Positions 5,357-7,065 of a stretch of DNA of 7,065 nucleotides are shown here, one piece after another. The notes under the pieces are model-generated. The model was not told the origin of the DNA. It ran no database searches and saw nothing but the letters and a program-made list of their open reading frames with translations. Numbering within the stretch: position 1 is the first letter of the stretch; each line of letters opens with the position of its first letter. The stretch spans positions 1 to 7,065 of the forward strand of contig JANWHZ010000051.1 in NCBI GenBank assembly GCA_025450135.1. The letters run 5' to 3'. This DNA is from Candidatus Saccharimonadales bacterium. GTDB taxonomy: Bacteria > Patescibacteriota > Saccharimonadia > Saccharimonadales > UBA4665. A program made the translations under genes and the position numbers.

Positions 5357-6223
5357 TTAGCAGCTACTACTAATTGAGGTACGTGTGTCCGTGGCATTTG
5401 TGTTTCTCACGTTCCCGCTTACGGCGCCTCCTCCGTTTGTTGAATCACGGCTAGTCACTGTTCCTGAAGCTGCTGACTGTGAAGAATTGCTATGAATCGA
5501 TATATTCGTATCGTTATTGCAGCTCGATCGAGGAGTAGCTAGAACTGCACTAATATGGTTGTCTGTTAATACGGCATTGTTACTAATAGAAAGTGCATAC
5601 ACAAGTGGCTGGCTAATAAGTACACCGGTCATTACCACTCCTGCTAGCGGTGCTGCAACCAGTTTAGGTAGGCGTGATTGCGATTGTGTGCTCCTACGGT
5701 AATTTGCTAAACGATAAGGTAGCGACGAACGGAAATACTCGCGAAGACGTTTAATCTCTTCGACCACTACTAAGCACGCCGGCAGATAAACAAGCACAGC
5801 TATGCCCGCCCAACTCCGCATCCACGATAGTATGCTACCCACGTATGGTGCGTACCACGTTACCTTACCTTGCACACTACCTGCGGGTATCGGTAAGTCC
5901 GAAGCTGCATTGGCATCACCGCGCGTTATAAAACCGGGCACCTTGTTCGCGATCGTATACACTCTTACGATCCGGTGCGTAATTGTTTTATGTGGGTTAA
6001 ACGGATCGACGTAAGTAATAACATCGCCTACGCGCAAGCTTGAAACCGGTACAACATGGACAAGCGCTAACGAACCGGCCGGCATGCTAGGACGCATGCT
6101 GCCAGTCGGAATCGCTAGCGCTTCATAACCTACGCGGGGAGCACTGAGCAACAACCATATTCCGCAGCAAGCCAGGAGCAGGACGACGCTTAAGCCGGTG
6201 GTAACCTTGGAAATGTAGCGCAT
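5357..6223 (-). CDS. Signal peptidase I, SipW/ER type, with an extra membrane helix and a Ser/Thr/Asn-rich tail
   Basis: The protein has 288 residues from ATG 6223 (291 from the in-frame TTG 6232; positions here use the longer form). Helix 1 is about 9-30. The catalytic domain follows outside the membrane: PTGSMRPSMPAGSLALV (42-58) with nucleophile Ser45, GDVITY (69-74), THRIV with His86, and FITRGDANAASD (101-112) with Asp106 and Asp112. A histidine in place of the bacterial lysine marks the SipW/archaeal/ER class. Helix 2 (about 140-158) matches the class. A basic cytoplasmic loop (160-190), helix 3 (about 191-213) and a 78-residue Ser/Thr/Asn-rich tail that should face outward are extra to a typical SipW. 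The gene sits 19 bases after the TasA-like gene, its likely substrate. GGGGAG lies only one base before ATG 6223, so expression may rely on coupling, and the start is uncertain by three codons. Confidence 0.93.
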   Translation of the reverse strand: MRYISKVTTGLSVVLLLACCGIWLLLSAPRVGYEALAIPTGSMRPSMPAGSLALVHVVPVSSLRVGDVITYVDPFNPHKTITHRIVRVYTIANKVPGFITRGDANAASDLPIPAGSVQGKVTWYAPYVGSILSWMRSWAGIAVLVYLPACLVVVEEIKRLREYFRSSLPYRLANYRRSTQSQSRLPKLVAAPLAGVVMTGVLISQPLVYALSISNNAVLTDNHISAVLATPRSSCNNDTNISIHSNSSQSAASGTVTSRDSTNGGGAVSGNVRNTNATDTRTSISSSC

Positions 6224-6242
6224 ACTCCCCAATGCAATACTT

Positions 6243-6788
6243 TTAGACTTGCGTACCTACAAAGTTAATCGTGAACGGATTCACGCTGCCTCCAGTCACA
6301 CTTGAGTCGAGTGTTGCCGTTGCACTGCACGACCACATTCCTCCAGCACTGATCGGATTACTCGGGAAAGCCCACGCTGAGCTATGAAGGTCAGCAAGTG
6401 TTTTCGTGATGGTCCCCCCGCCACAAGTAATACTAAGTGTTACTTTGCTCGGGTCAAGTGATGATGAACTCAGATCCTGTGGGATTTGCGCTGTAATATC
6501 TAGTGGAATACTCCCCGTGTTACCAAGGCAGAACGTGAACGGGTCACTTGTTTGACCAGGTACTAAGTTCGTAAAGTGCATACCGGGCACGCTCGTCGTG
6601 GATACACCCGTACAATCAGATACGCTACCAATGACCAGACTAGCAGTTGCAGTTGATAATGTGTTGTCCGCCAAAGCCGCGGTATTAGACGTCAAATTCG
6701 CAAACGTTACACCTGTTACCAGGGCGGCGACGGCCCCCATCGTGCCCACTGCCCGCACCATTGGATTAATCTTATGTAGTGATAACAT
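6243..6788 (-). CDS. TasA/camelysin-like secreted surface protein with SipW-type signal peptide
   Basis: The product has 181 residues from ATG 6788. A short basic N-terminus is followed by a hydrophobic core, VGTMGAVAALVTGVTFA, then NLTSNTAALADNTLSTATAS. This corresponds position by position to the SipW-dependent signal of TasA-type proteins, where cleavage follows 'TFA' or 'TWA' and the mature chain begins with a short Asn/Thr segment leading to 'AGTLDL'. The rest is beta-rich and polar, with phrases such as LVPGQTSDPFTFCLGNTGSI and INFVGTQV, as in a jelly-roll fibre subunit. Four cysteines (two early, two late in the mature chain) could form two disulfides. It is probably exported and anchored or polymerised on the surface. 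Sequence identity to TasA looks low, so the call rests on the signal, the beta-rich composition and the adjacent peptidase. Start: the SD is 9 bases from ATG 6788 but only 3 from GTG 6794. The 135 bases upstream to orn hold no convincing -35/-10 pair. Confidence 0.75.
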   Translation of the reverse strand: MLSLHKINPMVRAVGTMGAVAALVTGVTFANLTSNTAALADNTLSTATASLVIGSVSDCTGVSTTSVPGMHFTNLVPGQTSDPFTFCLGNTGSIPLDITAQIPQDLSSSSLDPSKVTLSITCGGGTITKTLADLHSSAWAFPSNPISAGGMWSCSATATLDSSVTGGSVNPFTINFVGTQV

Positions 6789-6795
6789 ATGCACC

Positions 6796-6804
6796 CACCT
6801 CCTT
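6796..6804 (-). promoter_or_regulatory. Very strong ribosome binding site of the TasA-like gene
   Basis: The minus strand reads AAGGAGGTG, a 9-base match to the 16S anti-SD. GGAGG ends 9 bases before ATG 6788, the best SD in the window and fitting for an abundant surface subunit. Confidence 0.85.
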
Positions 6805-6923
6805 CGCTTTACCTTATGCTAACCAGGAAAAGTGTGGTACATCTGACTGTCTTTTTCAGCGCCAATTTTTACAGAATCACCATATGCCGGTAATCGTCAG
6901 GCAGTTGTAATAAAACTGTACGG

Positions 6924-7065
6924 CTATTTCTTCGTGTACTGTCTGAACCAGTCGAGATAATAGCGTAACTCATTGATACTCTCCTGAATATCGTCATCAG
7001 CCCGGTGGTTTTCCTGAGTCACGAATTGTACATTGAACTTGCCCCGCATGAGCACTTTCCAGGCA
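6924..7065 (-). CDS. orn: Oligoribonuclease (DEDDh 3'-5' exoribonuclease), C-terminal fragment
   Basis: Only the last 46 residues lie in the window; the gene begins beyond base 7065. The end, ENHRADDDIQESINELRYY followed by a short basic tail and TAG 6924-6926, matches the final DEDDh motif of oligoribonuclease. The His is the catalytic base and an Asp five residues on binds metal (family form HRALDDIxESIxEL). Orn degrades two- to five-residue RNA fragments, including the dinucleotide products of cyclic-di-nucleotide breakdown, in the cytoplasm. The upstream part of this fragment (AWKVLMRGKFNVQFVTQ) is ordinary for the helix-loop region. Other DEDDh exonucleases are possible, but the HRAxDDIxESI pattern and the ending so soon after it favour Orn. 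A weak 5-bp stem lies a few bases after the stop; no terminator is evident before the TasA-like gene. Confidence 0.8.
   Translation of the reverse strand, partial: AWKVLMRGKFNVQFVTQENHRADDDIQESINELRYYLDWFRQYTKK

Noticed and set aside
5329..5397. Longer start of the YjbR-like gene at 5397.
   Set aside because: The extra 23 residues overlap the tail of the signal peptidase gene and are not part of the YjbR fold.
6902..6918. Small hairpin CAGTT/AACTG after the orn stop as a terminator.
   Set aside because: The stem is only 5 bp with a 7-base loop and no T-run follows on the minus strand.
6789..6923. A promoter for the TasA-like gene in the 135-base spacer.
   Set aside because: TTGGCG and several AT-rich -10-like hexamers occur, but none pair at 16-18 bases with acceptable matches. 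The gene may also be read from orn.

Overview
The window reads as a chromosomal segment of a small-genome bacterium, most likely a Candidatus Saccharibacteria (TM7) or other Patescibacteria/CPR member. This is an inference from gene content and style: a DnaG primase whose zinc-ribbon ligands are all replaced, compact genes with tiny gaps, several genes with no Shine-Dalgarno (SD) sequence, a SipW-type signal peptidase with a Ser/Thr/Asn-rich tail, and an oligoribonuclease. No mobile element, CRISPR array, tRNA or rRNA gene was seen. No stretch over about 150 bases lacks a gene. TAA, TAG and TGA all end genes, and nothing shows a reassigned code.

Layout. The left edge holds the C-terminal end of a plus-strand membrane protein, probably a P-type cation ATPase (1-261). 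It converges on a minus-strand P-loop nucleotide-kinase-like gene (291-881). Next comes a minus-strand information-processing cluster, in transcription order: a 102-residue protein of unknown function (4275-3967), dnaG primase (3916-2108) and the primary sigma factor rpoD (2107-962). It resembles the classical macromolecular-synthesis arrangement, with the unknown gene where rpsU often lies. A strong hairpin follows rpoD.

A plus-strand single-pass membrane protein (4388-5011) diverges from this cluster. The spacer between them contains a perfect 9-bp inverted repeat. The membrane gene converges on, and overlaps by 4 bases, a minus-strand YjbR/MmcQ-like gene (5328-5008). Upstream of that lies a two-gene surface-protein unit: a TasA/camelysin-like secreted protein (6788-6243) followed after 19 bases by a SipW/ER-type signal peptidase (6223-5357). 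The 3' end of an oligoribonuclease gene closes the window (7065-6924).

How the parts relate. DnaG and RpoD are adjacent in one reading frame, split by a single TGA, with the rpoD ribosome site inside the end of dnaG; their translation is probably coupled. The TasA-like protein is the obvious substrate of its neighbour peptidase, by analogy with tapA-sipW-tasA of Bacillus. Four genes (kinase, dnaG, the membrane protein, YjbR) lack a usable SD but have a -10-like hexamer ending 6 or 7 bases before the ATG, the pattern expected of leaderless mRNAs. The 102-residue gene, rpoD and the TasA-like gene have good SD sequences, so both initiation modes seem to coexist.
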